A stretch of DNA of 64,000 nt from Erwinia sp. (GTDB lineage: Bacteria; Pseudomonadota; Gammaproteobacteria; Enterobacterales; Enterobacteriaceae), in the NCBI GenBank assembly GCA_964016415.1, contig OZ024666.1:1159310-1223309 (forward strand), read 5' to 3'. The notes under the pieces are model-generated. The model had not been told where the DNA came from. It searched no databases and worked only from the letters and a program-made list of their open reading frames with translations. Within the stretch, counting starts at the first letter, position 1; each line of letters opens with the position of its first letter. A program made the position numbers and the translations under genes. This document shows positions 30,916-41,016 of the stretch, piece by piece.

Positions 30916-31659
30916 ATGGCTGGTCACAGTAAGTGGGCAAATACTAAGCATCGCAAAGCGGCACAGGATGCAAAACGCGGTAAAATTTTCACTAAAATTA
31001 TCCGTGAACTGGTTACCGCCGCGAAGTTGGGCGGTGGAGATGCGGGTTCCAATCCACGTCTACGCGCCGCGATGGATAAAGCACTGTCGAACAATATGAC
31101 CCGTGACACGATGAACCGTGCTATTGCACGCGGAGTGGGTGGTGAAGACGACAGCAATATGGAAACCATCATCTATGAAGGTTATGGTCCAGGCGGCACC
31201 GCAGTGATGGTTGAATGTCTGAGCGATAATCGTAACCGTACCGTTTCAGAAGTGCGTCACGCTTTCAGTAAAACCGGGGGTAACCTGGGCACAGATGGTT
31301 CGGTTGCTTATCTGTTTACCCGCAAAGGCGTCATTACTTTTGCTCCAGGACTGGATGAAGATACAGTGATGGATGCCGCACTGGAAGCGGGTGCAGATGA
31401 TGTGATGAGTTATGATGACGGGGCGATTGACGTTTTCACTGCCTGGGAAACACTGGGTGAAGTGAAAGATGCACTTGAAGCCGCAGGATTAACACCTGAG
31501 AGTGCAGAAGTGACCATGATCCCCTCGACAAAAGCAGATATGGATGCGGAAACTGCGCCTAAATTACTGCGTCTGATTGATATGCTGGAAGATTGTGATG
31601 ATGTACAGGAAGTGTATCACAACGGCGATATCTCTGATGAGGTAGCGGCAACGCTGTGA
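30916..31659 (+). CDS. yebC: YebC/PmpR-family translation or transcription factor
   Basis: 247 residues starting [20 protein letters not shown], the family signature, with [22 protein letters not shown] and [11 protein letters not shown]. Members have been implicated in relieving ribosome stalling and in transcription control. The ATG at 30916 is the conserved start; an in-frame ATG at 30901 exists but adds a non-conserved extension. Followed by ruvC, as in E. coli. Intact. Confidence 0.96.
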   Translation: MAGHSKWANTKHRKAAQDAKRGKIFTKIIRELVTAAKLGGGDAGSNPRLRAAMDKALSNNMTRDTMNRAIARGVGGEDDSNMETIIYEGYGPGGTAVMVECLSDNRNRTVSEVRHAFSKTGGNLGTDGSVAYLFTRKGVITFAPGLDEDTVMDAALEAGADDVMSYDDGAIDVFTAWETLGEVKDALEAAGLTPESAEVTMIPSTKADMDAETAPKLLRLIDMLEDCDDVQEVYHNGDISDEVAATL

Positions 31660-31695
31660 TGGCTGGCTATAGCGCTGTGTATGCCGGGAGGTTTT

Positions 31696-32220
31696 ATGGC
31701 GATTATCCTGGGTATTGACCCTGGTTCAAGGGTCACGGGATATGGCGTTATCCGTCAGGTCGGGAATAAACTTACCTACCTCGGCAGTGGTTGTATCCGT
31801 ACCCAGGTCACAGATCTACCGCCAAGACTGAAGATGATCTACGCGGGCGTCAGTGAAATTATCACTCAGTTTCAGCCAGATTTTTTCGCCATAGAACAGG
31901 TGTTTATGGCGAAAAATGCTGATTCAGCACTGAAGCTCGGGCAGGCGCGAGGCGCGGCCATTGTTGCGGCGGTTAACCATGATATTCCGGTATTTGAATA
32001 TGCCGCGAGGCAGGTAAAACAGTCGGTTGTTGGCATTGGCAGTGCTGAAAAAAGCCAGGTACAGCATATGGTGAAAACATTGCTGAATTTACTCGCTAAT
32101 CCGCAGTCTGATGCGGCAGATGCTTTGGCTATTGCCATTACGCATTGCCATTTCAGTCAAAATATCAGTCGTATGGGTTCAGGAAAACTCAACCTTGCCC
32201 GTGGAAGACTACGTCCCTGA
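31696..32220 (+). CDS. ruvC: Holliday junction resolvase RuvC
   Basis: 174 residues. Catalytic acidic residues lie in [14 protein letters not shown] (Asp 7), [12 protein letters not shown] (Glu) and [10 protein letters not shown] (two Asp). RuvC resolves Holliday junctions with RuvAB. The ATG at 31696 follows a GGGAGG site four bases upstream. It lies 37 bp after yebC. Intact. Confidence 0.97.
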   Translation: MAIILGIDPGSRVTGYGVIRQVGNKLTYLGSGCIRTQVTDLPPRLKMIYAGVSEIITQFQPDFFAIEQVFMAKNADSALKLGQARGAAIVAAVNHDIPVFEYAARQVKQSVVGIGSAEKSQVQHMVKTLLNLLANPQSDAADALAIAITHCHFSQNISRMGSGKLNLARGRLRP

Positions 32221-32222
32221 GG

Positions 32223-32238
32223 CTGGATATCCATCCAG
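32223..32238. promoter_or_regulatory. LexA box upstream of ruvAB
   Basis: CTGGATATCCATCCAG fits the LexA consensus CTG-N10-CAG with an almost perfect palindrome. It lies directly after ruvC and 122 bp before ruvA, where E. coli ruvAB also carries an SOS operator. SOS induction of ruvAB is therefore expected. Confidence 0.85.
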
Positions 32239-32360
32239 CCTTTTTTATGGTATAACGCTCTTTCCTGCTGTCCCGCAGGATGATTTTCTGCGTCATTCAG
32301 TGATGGGTGAAGGCAGTACAGACTAAAGCACGCTTCAGTGCATAATACATGAGGTGCAGT

Positions 32361-32981
32361 ATGATAGGTCGTTTACGCGGAACCATTCTGGAAAAGCAGC
32401 CACCGCTGGTATTGCTCGAAATTCAGGGAATCGGCTATGAAGTACATATGCCAATGACCTGTTTTTACGAACTACCAGAACTGGGTAGCGAAGCGATCAT
32501 TTTTACACACTTTATTGTCCGGGAGGATGCGCAGCTATTATATGGTTTTAACAGCAAACAGGAACGTGCACTATTTCGTGAACTGATCAAGGTTAACGGA
32601 GTTGGCCCGAAACTGGCACTGGCGATCCTCTCCGGCATGTCAGCGCAGCAGTTTGTTACAGCTATCGAGCGTGAAGAAATTGCCGCGCTGGTAAAACTAC
32701 CTGGCGTTGGCAAGAAAACAGCTGAACGGTTAGTGGTGGAAATGAAAGACCGCTTCAAAGGCATGCATGGCGATCTCTTTGCCAGTGATGAACCTTTTGC
32801 CCTGACCAGCGAAGTGCAACCTGCAGGGAACAGCCAGCATGAAGCCGAGAGTGAGGCAGCAGCAGCACTGGTCGCGCTGGGGTATAAGCCACAAGAAGCG
32901 AGCCGCATGATTGCTAAAGTCGCGCGGGATGATGCGGATTGTGAAACGTTAATACGTGACGCACTGCGTGCTGCACTGTGA
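32361..32981 (+). CDS. ruvA: Holliday junction DNA helicase subunit RuvA
   Basis: 206 residues: OB-fold start [15 protein letters not shown], helix-hairpin-helix motifs [18 protein letters not shown] and [19 protein letters not shown], and a C-terminal domain III that contacts RuvB. The ATG at 32361 follows GAGGTGC and gives the family start. RuvA tetramers bind the four-way junction. Intact; ruvB follows seven bases later. Confidence 0.97.
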   Translation: MIGRLRGTILEKQPPLVLLEIQGIGYEVHMPMTCFYELPELGSEAIIFTHFIVREDAQLLYGFNSKQERALFRELIKVNGVGPKLALAILSGMSAQQFVTAIEREEIAALVKLPGVGKKTAERLVVEMKDRFKGMHGDLFASDEPFALTSEVQPAGNSQHEAESEAAAALVALGYKPQEASRMIAKVARDDADCETLIRDALRAAL

Positions 32982-32988
32982 GGAAGCT

Positions 32989-34011
32989 ATGATCGAAGCA
33001 GACAGACTGGTTTCACCCGCGAGTATTAACGAAGAAGAGATCATTGACCGGGCAATACGGCCTAAACGTCTGACTGAATATATCGGCCAGCCTGTAGTAC
33101 GTGAGCAGATGGAGATTTTCATTGAAGCGGCCAAATTACGTGGTGATGCCCTTGACCATCTGCTGATTTTCGGTCCACCCGGGTTAGGCAAAACAACACT
33201 GGCTAACATCGTTGCTAATGAGATGGGAGTAAATCTGCGTACAACCTCAGGTCCGGTGCTGGAAAAAGCCGGAGATTTGGCCGCGATGCTGACAAACCTT
33301 GAACCACACGATGTATTGTTCATTGATGAAATTCACCGTTTATCTCCTGTCGTGGAAGAAGTGCTGTACCCGGCTATGGAAGACTATCAACTTGATATTA
33401 TGATAGGTGAAGGGCCTGCGGCGCGTTCGATCAAACTTGATCTTCCGCCCTTTACACTGATTGGTGCCACCACTCGCGCTGGCTCGCTCACTTCTCCATT
33501 ACGTGATCGATTCGGCATTGTTCAGCGGCTGGAGTTCTATCGTGTAGAAGATTTGCAATATATTGTCGGGAGAAGTGCGGCCTGTCTTAGGCTGGGACTC
33601 AGTGATGAAGGCGCTCTGGAGATTGCACGCCGCTCGCGAGGCACCCCCCGAATTGCCAATCGTCTGTTACGCCGTGTGCGTGATTATTCAGAAGTGCGAG
33701 CGGCAGGACAATTAACCGGCGACGTTGCGGCGAAGGCGCTCGATATGCTGAGTGTTGATACTGCCGGATTTGATTATATGGACCGCAAACTATTGCTGGC
33801 CATCATTGATAAATTCAACGGCGGGCCGGTAGGGCTGGATAATCTGGCAGCGGCAATTGGTGAAGAGCGTGAAACCATCGAAGATGTGCTGGAACCCTAC
33901 CTGATTCAGCAGGGGTTTATTCAACGCACGCCGAGAGGCCGGTTGGCAACTCAGCATGCCTACCGCCATTTTGGTCTGACTCGTGCGGGGGTAACGGAAC
34001 CAGAGCAGTGA
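32989..34011 (+). CDS. ruvB: Holliday junction branch-migration ATPase RuvB
   Basis: 340 residues. AAA+ motifs: Walker [11 protein letters not shown], Walker [12 protein letters not shown], sensor 1 [18 protein letters not shown], and the arginine finger region; winged helix at the end ([15 protein letters not shown]). It drives branch migration. ATG at 32989 has GAGGA seven bases upstream. The stop lies within the stem of the terminator at 34006..34030. Intact. Confidence 0.98.
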   Translation: MIEADRLVSPASINEEEIIDRAIRPKRLTEYIGQPVVREQMEIFIEAAKLRGDALDHLLIFGPPGLGKTTLANIVANEMGVNLRTTSGPVLEKAGDLAAMLTNLEPHDVLFIDEIHRLSPVVEEVLYPAMEDYQLDIMIGEGPAARSIKLDLPPFTLIGATTRAGSLTSPLRDRFGIVQRLEFYRVEDLQYIVGRSAACLRLGLSDEGALEIARRSRGTPRIANRLLRRVRDYSEVRAAGQLTGDVAAKALDMLSVDTAGFDYMDRKLLLAIIDKFNGGPVGLDNLAAAIGEERETIEDVLEPYLIQQGFIQRTPRGRLATQHAYRHFGLTRAGVTEPEQ

Positions 34012-34030
34012 CGGTTTCCCGTCACTGTTT
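34006..34030 (+). terminator. Terminator between convergent ruvB and znuB
   Basis: A perfect 9-bp stem CAGTGACGG/CCGTCACTG with a 4-base loop is followed by TTTCTC. The ruvB stop codon lies within the stem. Confidence 0.7.
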
Positions 34031-34031
34031 C

Positions 34032-34814
34032 TCATCGATTATTTTTGAGCATACTGAAAACAAACATCACCGCTGCCGCCAGCACAACCGATGGCCCGGC
34101 CGGGGTGTCATAGAGGGCTGAGAAAGCAAGTCCGCCCGTCACTGCCAGTATGCCGACCAATACAGCCATGGCAGCCATCTGTTCTGGAGAGCGAGCAAAA
34201 GGCCTCGCGGTGGCTGCGGGAATAATCAATAATGACGTGATGATCAACGCCCCCACGAACTTCATGGCAACCCCAATAGTCAGTGCGGTGATCAGCATTA
34301 ACATGAGTCGGGCACGTTGCAGATTGATCCCGTCAACTTGGGCAAGCTCTGGGCTCACTGTAATCGCCAGCAGAGGGTTCCATTGCCACATTAGCAACAG
34401 CAGAACCGTGGCAACTCCGATAGCAATAACCAGCAAGGCACCGGTGGTTACCGCGAGCAGATCACCAAACAGGTAGGCCATCAAATCAATCCGGACATCA
34501 GACATCAGGCTGACGACTACCATCCCCAGAGATAAGGCGCTGTGAGCGAGGATCCCCAGCAGAGTATCAATCGCCAGAAAAGGGCGTCGTTCGAGCCAGA
34601 CCAGCATCAGTGCCAATAACAAAGTGACAATAATAACCGCATAAAAAGGATTGATATTGAATAAAAGGCCAAATGCGACACCTAACAAAGAGGCATGTGC
34701 GAGAGTATCGCCAAAATAGGACATGCGGCGCCAGACGACGAACGAACCTAAAGGGCCGGCAGCCAGCGCCAGCAAAAAACCGGCAATCCAGCCGGGAAAA
34801 AGTAATTCAAGCAC
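34032..34814 (-). CDS. znuB: Zinc ABC transporter permease ZnuB
   Basis: 260 residues, seven to eight transmembrane helices, ABC-3 family: [37 protein letters not shown], and [19 protein letters not shown]. It forms the inner-membrane channel of ZnuABC for high-affinity Zn2+ uptake. Same operon as znuC (two-base gap). Intact. Confidence 0.96.
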   Translation of the reverse strand: MLELLFPGWIAGFLLALAAGPLGSFVVWRRMSYFGDTLAHASLLGVAFGLLFNINPFYAVIIVTLLLALMLVWLERRPFLAIDTLLGILAHSALSLGMVVVSLMSDVRIDLMAYLFGDLLAVTTGALLVIAIGVATVLLLLMWQWNPLLAITVSPELAQVDGINLQRARLMLMLITALTIGVAMKFVGALIITSLLIIPAATARPFARSPEQMAAMAVLVGILAVTGGLAFSALYDTPAGPSVVLAAAVMFVFSMLKNNR

Positions 34815-34816
34815 GG

Positions 34817-35563
34817 TTACTGTCCTTTACGCAAAATAATGCGTCCCTGTAAATCATGGCGGTGATTATGATGATGGCGATAGAGACCCAGCTGCTCAGC
34901 GCCTTGTGTTCCGAACATGGCGATAAATTCAGGATGCCGTGACACAACCTCGGGGGTGCCGGAACAGCAGATGTGGTGATTAAGACAGAGAACATCATCG
35001 GTTTTAGCCATCACCAGATGCAGGTCATGGGAGACCATTAAAACAGCACAATTCAACTCATGGCGTAGTGTATCAATCAGGTTATACAGCGCCACCTGAC
35101 CATTAACGTCAACGCCCTGAGTCGGTTCATCCAGTACCAGCAGCTGAGGTTGATTCAGCAAAGCTCGCGCCAGTAACACACGCTGCATTTCCCCACCGGA
35201 AAGCTGCTGCAGGGGGGCATCGATCAGTGAGGTTGCCTGAACCCGTGCAAGGGCTGGCAGAATATCCTGCTTTTTCACTCCACGGCCAAGACGCATAAAA
35301 CGTCCGGTACGCAAAGGAAGGGTGGCGTCAGTATGAATTTTTTGCGGTACATAACCAATGCGCAAAGGCGACTGACGAAATACCTTCCCTTGTGTGGGGG
35401 ACAACAATCCTAGCAAGACACGAACCAGCGTTGACTTTCCGGCACCATTGGGACCGAGTAAGGTAAGAATCCGACCCGGTTGCAAAGAGAGTGAAATATC
35501 AGTGAGCACCTGGCGCTGACCGAAGCTGACAGAGATATGTTTGAGATCGATCAGTGAAGACAT
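34817..35563 (-). CDS. znuC: Zinc ABC transporter ATP-binding protein ZnuC
   Basis: 248 residues. Walker [11 protein letters not shown], signature [15 protein letters not shown], Walker [15 protein letters not shown]-loop MVSHDLH. The His-rich tail [15 protein letters not shown] is typical of ZnuC. The ATG at 35563 gives the conserved N-terminus; an in-frame ATG 18 bp upstream is less likely. Divergent from znuA with a shared Zur operator. Intact. Confidence 0.96.
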   Translation of the reverse strand: MSSLIDLKHISVSFGQRQVLTDISLSLQPGRILTLLGPNGAGKSTLVRVLLGLLSPTQGKVFRQSPLRIGYVPQKIHTDATLPLRTGRFMRLGRGVKKQDILPALARVQATSLIDAPLQQLSGGEMQRVLLARALLNQPQLLVLDEPTQGVDVNGQVALYNLIDTLRHELNCAVLMVSHDLHLVMAKTDDVLCLNHHICCSGTPEVVSRHPEFIAMFGTQGAEQLGLYRHHHNHRHDLQGRIILRKGQ

Positions 35564-35590
35564 AGCTTGTATAAACGACATAAAGAGTAT

Positions 35591-35610
35591 TATGTTATAA
35601 TATCACATAT
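35591..35610. promoter_or_regulatory. Zur operator between znuC and znuA
   Basis: TATGTTATAATATCACATA contains the GTTATAATATCAC core of the enterobacterial Zur box, centred in the 74-bp gap between divergent znuCB and znuA. Zn-Zur bound here would repress both transcripts. The TATAAT inside it may be a -10 element. Confidence 0.85.
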
Positions 35611-35637
35611 ACTCAATTAATAAAGGTTTGACGCATT

Positions 35638-36570
35638 ATGTTACAAAAAAAGAAACTCTCTGCTTTAGCACTTAGCGCGGCGCTGCTGACACTGTTATCG
35701 ATGCCATCACAGGCGACAGTTGTGACGTCGATCAAACCTCTGGGATTCATCGCGGCTGCCATTGCCGATGGTGTAACACCTGTACAGATATTGCTGCCTG
35801 ACGGTGTTTCTGAACATGCCTATTCACTCAAGCCTTCAGATATCAAACGCCTGCAGAGCGCGGATCTGGTGGTGTGGACCGGACCCGAAATGGAAGCCTT
35901 CATGCCCAAAGTCGTAGCTCAGTTAGCAGCGCAAAAATCGATCGAAATAGCTGCATTACCGGGAGTCAAACCGTTGCTATTGAAAGGTGCAGAAGAGGAT
36001 GAACATGATGAAGAGGGCGATGGTCATGGCGGTCATGGACATCATCACGGCGAATATAACATGCACTTGTGGATGTCGCCGGAGATAGCAAAACAGGCGG
36101 CTGTTGCAATTCATGCGAAATTGTCGGAACTTATGCCAGAAAATAGAGACAAACTGAATGCCAATCTGCAGCATTTTGAAGTAACATTAGCCGCTGCCGA
36201 TAAAAAAATCAGTGCAGAGCTTGCACCAGTTAAAGGAAAGGGATATTTCGTTTTTCACGATGCTTACACCTATTTTGAAAAACACTTCGGACTGACCCCT
36301 GCGGGGCATTTTACCGTTAACCCTGAAATCCAGCCTGGTGCACAGCGATTACATAAAATTCGAACAGAGCTGGTTGAGCAAAAGGCTGTTTGTGTCTTTG
36401 CTGAACCACAATTCAGGCCGGCTGTAATTGAGGCTGTAGCTAAGGGAACACAGGTGCGCCAGGGTGTACTGGACCCTTTAGGTACTAACATTACGCCAGA
36501 CAAAGATAGCTATGTGACATTCCTCTCACAGCTATCGAGTCAGTATTCATCCTGCCTGAAAGGAGCATAG
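35638..36570 (+). CDS. znuA: Zinc ABC transporter substrate-binding protein ZnuA
   Basis: 310 residues with a signal peptide (cleavage near PSQA-TVV, about residue 27), then the cluster A-I fold: zinc ligand His in GVSEHAYSL, a charged His-rich loop (about 121-140, several HGH repeats), MHLWMSPE, and [15 protein letters not shown]. Periplasmic Zn2+ capture for ZnuBC. Intact. mepM follows 13 bp later. Confidence 0.97.
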   Translation: MLQKKKLSALALSAALLTLLSMPSQATVVTSIKPLGFIAAAIADGVTPVQILLPDGVSEHAYSLKPSDIKRLQSADLVVWTGPEMEAFMPKVVAQLAAQKSIEIAALPGVKPLLLKGAEEDEHDEEGDGHGGHGHHHGEYNMHLWMSPEIAKQAAVAIHAKLSELMPENRDKLNANLQHFEVTLAAADKKISAELAPVKGKGYFVFHDAYTYFEKHFGLTPAGHFTVNPEIQPGAQRLHKIRTELVEQKAVCVFAEPQFRPAVIEAVAKGTQVRQGVLDPLGTNITPDKDSYVTFLSQLSSQYSSCLKGA

Positions 36571-36583
36571 AGGAACCGATACC

Positions 36584-37915
36584 GTGCAGCAGATTTATCG
36601 CGCTGTCGCGATTGCAGTAAACAGATTACCCCGAGTCCACCGTATTATGCTGGGCTCGCTCACTGCAGTCACCCTGGCCGTCACTATCTGGCGGCCACAT
36701 CATGTACCCGTTAAAAGTGATAAAGAGGCTATAACGGAGTCCATTGCACAGGAGCAAGTGCCAGCAGACGACATCCTGTTACCTGAGGTGAGCGAACCTC
36801 TTGATCAGGACACCGCCTCTGCAGAGCATGAAGTGCCAAAAGATGAAATTGACAAGGAAGTGCTCAACGAAAACGGCGCACATGACTATGTTGTCTCTTC
36901 AGGGGACACCTTAAGCAGCATTCTCAATCAATATGAAATCGACATGAGCAGTATTGCTCAGTTGGTGAAGGTGGATAAAGACCTGCGTAATATGCAGCCA
37001 GGTCAGCAGCTCTCATGGACGCTAAATGACGAGGGGCAGCTGCAACAGCTTACGTGGGATGTTTCCCGCCGAGAAGCTCGTGTTTATACTTTGCAGGGTG
37101 ATACTTACAGCGCCTCGACTGAAATTTTGCAAGGTGAATGGAAAAATACCGTATTGAAAGGTACGGTCAACGGTAGTTTTGCCAGCAGTGCGAAAGAGGC
37201 TGGATTAAGTCGCAATGAAATCAGTGCGGTAATCAAAGCAATGCAGTGGCAAATGGATTTTCGTAAGTTGCGCAGTGGAGATCAATTTTCTGCGTTATTT
37301 TCGCGAGAAATGCTGGATGGCAAAAGCCACCAAAGTCAGTTACTCGGTGTCAGATTACAAAGTGGTGGAAAAGACTATTACGCCATTCGCGCCGAGGACG
37401 GTAAATTTTACGACCGCGCCGGCTCCGGTTTATCAAAAGGCTTTATGCGCTTCCCGATGGGAAGAGCGCAGCGCGTGACTTCGGGTTTCAATCCGCGCAG
37501 GGTTAACCCGGTCACTGGTCGTATCGCTCCTCATCAGGGGATTGATTTCTCGATGCCAATCGGTACATCGGTTCTGGCTGTGGGTGATGGCGAAGTTATC
37601 GTTTCTACCCGCAGTGGTGCGGCTGGAAATTATATTGCTCTGCGTCATGGACGTCAGTATGTCACTCGCTATATGCACCTCAAAACTCTGCTGGTGAAAC
37701 CGGGACAAAAAGTGAAACGCGGTGAGCGTATTGCCCTGTCAGGTAACACAGGACGCTCTACCGGGCCTCATCTGCACTACGAAGTGTGGATCAATAACCA
37801 GGCTGTGAATCCGCTCACCGCTAAATTACCGAAAATGGAAGGTCTGGCGGGTACAGAACGTAAAGCGTACCTGGCTCAGGTCAAAGAGGTCGTTCCGCAG
37901 TTACAACTGGATTGA
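36584..37915 (+). CDS. mepM: Murein DD-endopeptidase MepM
   Basis: 443 residues. An N-terminal membrane anchor (about 18-38) is followed by a LysM-like OapA domain (YVVSSGDTLSSILNQYEID) and a C-terminal M23 metallopeptidase (HQGIDFSMPIGTSV, then HLHYEVW). It cuts D-Ala-mDAP crosslinks to allow peptidoglycan growth. GTG start at 36584 after AGAGGAACC; it gives MQQI as in E. coli. Located after znuA as in E. coli. Intact. Confidence 0.95.
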   Translation: MQQIYRAVAIAVNRLPRVHRIMLGSLTAVTLAVTIWRPHHVPVKSDKEAITESIAQEQVPADDILLPEVSEPLDQDTASAEHEVPKDEIDKEVLNENGAHDYVVSSGDTLSSILNQYEIDMSSIAQLVKVDKDLRNMQPGQQLSWTLNDEGQLQQLTWDVSRREARVYTLQGDTYSASTEILQGEWKNTVLKGTVNGSFASSAKEAGLSRNEISAVIKAMQWQMDFRKLRSGDQFSALFSREMLDGKSHQSQLLGVRLQSGGKDYYAIRAEDGKFYDRAGSGLSKGFMRFPMGRAQRVTSGFNPRRVNPVTGRIAPHQGIDFSMPIGTSVLAVGDGEVIVSTRSGAAGNYIALRHGRQYVTRYMHLKTLLVKPGQKVKRGERIALSGNTGRSTGPHLHYEVWINNQAVNPLTAKLPKMEGLAGTERKAYLAQVKEVVPQLQLD

Positions 37916-37929
37916 TTTTGCCAACCTAC

Positions 37930-37960
37930 AGCCGACAGAACGTATTTCTGTCGGCTTTTT
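37930..37960 (+). terminator. Rho-independent terminator after mepM
   Basis: A 9-bp stem AGCCGACAG/CTGTCGGCT with a 9-base loop is followed by five T residues. Confidence 0.85.
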
Positions 37961-38038
37961 CATGCATAAAAAAGCACTGAAGATTGCAAAATGGTTTCCG
38001 GCAATTATCATTAGCCGCTTACACACAGAGGCAAGTGC

Positions 38039-39007
38039 ATGGAAAAGAGTAAAAAGAGCGCAATTGAATTTATCCCGGTATTTCAGAAATCATTTCTGTT
38101 ACCACGTTACTGGGGAAACTGGCTGGCCATTATTATCTGTGCTGGCCTGGCGTGGGTACCTGTGGCGCTGCGTGATCCACTACTGGGAAAACTGGGGTGC
38201 ATGGCAGGGCGTCTGGCTAAAAGTGCGCGCCGTCGGGCGAGAATAAATTTATTTTATTGTATGCCTGAGAAGAGTGAGCTTGAGCGTGAGCACATTATCG
38301 ATCAGATGTTTGCTACCGCGCCCCAGTCGATGGTGATGATGGCTGAACTGGCGATGCGCCCTAAACATGCCTCTCAGCGGATAACCTGGCATAATCGTGA
38401 AATTATTACGCGTCTTAAAGAGGCGCAGGAGAACGTAATCTTTTTAGTTCCCCATGGCTGGGCGGTAGATATTCCGGCAATGGTACTGGCCTCGCAGGGA
38501 CAAAAAATGGCAGCAATGTTTCACAACCAGCGTAATCCATTGCTGGACTATATCTGGAACGCGGTGCGTCGTCGTTTTGGTGGGCGTATGCATGCCAGAA
38601 ATGACGGTATTAAACCTTTCATCAGTTCAGTCAGACAAGGTTATTGGGGATACTATCTTCCTGATCAGGACCATGGTGCAGAACACAGCGAGTTTGTCGA
38701 TTTCTTTGCCACCTATAAAGCGACACTCCCTGCCGTCGGACGTCTGATGAAAGTATGCCGGGCACGCGTGGTTCCGCTCTTTCCTGTGTATAACGGAAAG
38801 ACACACCGGCTGGATATCTATTTACGGCCGCCAATGGATGACCTGCTCACTGCGGATGACCATACTCTGGCGAGAAGAATGAATGAAGAGGTAGAGCATC
38901 TGGTCACGCCCTATCCTGAACAATACACATGGATATTAAAATTACTGAAAACCCGGAAGGCCGGTGATCCTGAACCTTATCAACGCAAAGATATTTATCC
39001 CCGCTGA
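38039..39007 (+). CDS. lpxM: Lipid A myristoyl acyltransferase
   Basis: 322 residues, one fewer than E. coli LpxM. The lysophospholipid acyltransferase motif VPHGWAVDIPAM (H-X4-D) and FHNQRNPLLDYIWNAVRRRFGGR are present, with one N-terminal membrane helix. It adds the secondary myristate to (KDO)2-lipid A at the inner leaflet. In E. coli lpxM also borders pykA. Intact, so hexa-acylated lipid A is expected. Confidence 0.95.
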   Translation: MEKSKKSAIEFIPVFQKSFLLPRYWGNWLAIIICAGLAWVPVALRDPLLGKLGCMAGRLAKSARRRARINLFYCMPEKSELEREHIIDQMFATAPQSMVMMAELAMRPKHASQRITWHNREIITRLKEAQENVIFLVPHGWAVDIPAMVLASQGQKMAAMFHNQRNPLLDYIWNAVRRRFGGRMHARNDGIKPFISSVRQGYWGYYLPDQDHGAEHSEFVDFFATYKATLPAVGRLMKVCRARVVPLFPVYNGKTHRLDIYLRPPMDDLLTADDHTLARRMNEEVEHLVTPYPEQYTWILKLLKTRKAGDPEPYQRKDIYPR

Positions 39008-39051
39008 CGAAATGCGGGCATGGCCTGATATGATGCCATGCCCGCTGCCAT

Positions 39052-40493
39052 TTACCCGACGCGCAATACGCGACTGGTGTTGGTTGCACCGGCCGTGGTC
39101 ATCAAATCACCTTGCGTGACCACCACTAAATCACCAGTCATCAAATAACCTTTATCACGTAACAATTCAGTGGCCTGGGTCGCTGCAGCGACGCCTTCAT
39201 GCTCGCTATCAAAGTAGAGCGGTGTAACCCCCCGGTAAAGCGCTGTCAGATTGAGCGTCTGTTCATTACGTGACAGGGCAAATATGGGTAAGCCAGAGGT
39301 AATTCTGGATGTCATCAGCGCGGTGCGGCCTGATTCAGTCATGGTGATGATTGCAGTGACCCCTTGCAAGTGGTTTGCAGCGTACATCGCAGACATCGCG
39401 ATTGCCTCTTCAACGTTATCAAACTGCACATCAAGGCGATGTTTTGACACGTTGATACTGGGCACTTTTTCCGCCCCCAGACAGACGCGAGCCATTGCGC
39501 TCACCGTCTCGGCAGGATACTGCGCGGCTGCAGTCTCAGCGGATAACATAACAGCATCAGTGCCATCTAATACTGCATTGGCAACATCCATCACTTCGGC
39601 ACGAGTCGGCATCGGATAGGTAATCATAGACTCCATCATCTGTGTTGCCGTAATCACCGCACGATTGAGTTTTCTCGCCCGGGCAATCAGGGTTTTTTGT
39701 ATGCCGACCAGTTCAGGATCGCCAATTTCCACCCCCAGGTCACCGCGCGCGACCATGACCACATCAGAAGCAAGAATAATATCATCCATTGCTTCTACAG
39801 AAGCCACCGCCTCAGCTCGTTCAACTTTGGAAACGATTTTCGCTTCTGAGCCTGCTTCGCGGGCCAGACGTCTTGCCAGTTCGAGGTCTGCGCCACAACG
39901 GGGAAATGAAACTGCCAGATAGTCACAACCAATTTTTTCTGCAGTGACAATATCGGCTTTATCTTTCTCGGTCAGCGCGTCAGCAGACAGGCCACCACCC
40001 AGTTTATTGATACCTTTATTATTGGATAACGGGCCGCCTACTGTCACTTCAGTGTAAATTTTTAGCCCATCTACCCGCACAATCTTTAGCTGCACGCGCC
40101 CATCATCTAGCAGCAGGATGTCACCGGGAACCACGTCATCTTGCAGCTTCTTATAATCGATACCCATCCTCTCTTTATCACCTTCTCCTTTACCTAAGTC
40201 GGCATCGAGCAAAAAGCGATCACCAACGTTGAGAAATATTTTCCCTCTTTGAACGTAGAAACGCGAATTTTGGGGCCCTGCAGGTCGCCGAGAATAGCGA
40301 TATGACGTCCAAGTTTTTTGGCGATTTCACGGACTTTCGTTGCACGTAACAGATGATCTTCCGGAGAACCGTGAGAAAAATTTAGGCGAACTACATTGGC
40401 ACCGGCAGCAATGATTTTTTCCAGATTATTATCGCGGTCGGTAGCGGGGCCTAGTGTGGTGACAATTTTTGTTCTTCTGATGCGACGTGACAT
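39052..40493 (-). pseudogene. pykA: pykA, pyruvate kinase II, frameshifted
   Basis: Two frames cover a 480-residue pyruvate kinase. The first runs from 40493 ([47 protein letters not shown]) and ends wrongly in [14 protein letters not shown]. The second resumes with [17 protein letters not shown] and runs to the end (signature [10 protein letters not shown]). A one-base loss in the A-run of GGAAAATATTT at about 40240..40246 accounts for the shift; with one more A the reading [16 protein letters not shown] returns. The enzyme makes ATP and pyruvate from PEP. If real, the cell must rely on another isozyme such as PykF. Confidence 0.9.
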
Positions 40494-41016
40494 AATATTT
40501 CCTTAACATTCACGAATAGATGAGTAGTAAAAGATGAGGAATTTCACTTTGCTATGGAACTCACATGAGCAAGCCTTGATCATGTGATGTGACGATGTAA
40601 GCTTACGTAACACAGAAAGTCGTGTTGTGGTCGGCGAATCACAGTGGAACACTTTTATCATAAAGCAGCGTGACACGGCTGTCATGGGCTGTTTTACATG
40701 AAAATGCCTCAGCGAATGCGTGTGATGATTCACTTGATGATCCGGATCATAATTCTACCGCAGACTTTGTGTCGGCAGAGTACTCGAAATTATTGACTGT
40801 TTCGTGTAGTCTGCGGCTGCAGGGCGATGATACCCTGAAAAATCCCCGCCGCTGTGCTGTGCTGTGCTGAGATAGTAAACAGCGCACAGCGGGTGATAAA
40901 AAGCTTACAGCCGTTTTATCTGTGCGAGCAGTTACACTGCAGGTGTTATGTGGTTGTTTTTAAAAATTCAGAAACAGAAGCCTGGTTTCTGGTTTTCTCT
41001 CAGAGAGGAGTTTTAA
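40494..41016. other. Divergent pykA-zwf intergenic region; hexR absent
   Basis: 523 bp without a recognisable gene. In E. coli the 870-bp hexR gene lies here, reading with pykA. No hexR remnant was recognised. Promoters for both genes should lie here. A short tandem pentamer GCTGT (about four units) sits at 40851..40870. Confidence 0.6.

Noticed and set aside
40503..40733. 76-codon frame between pykA and zwf as a hexR remnant
   Set aside because: It shows no similarity to the SIS or HTH parts of HexR and has no ribosome site.
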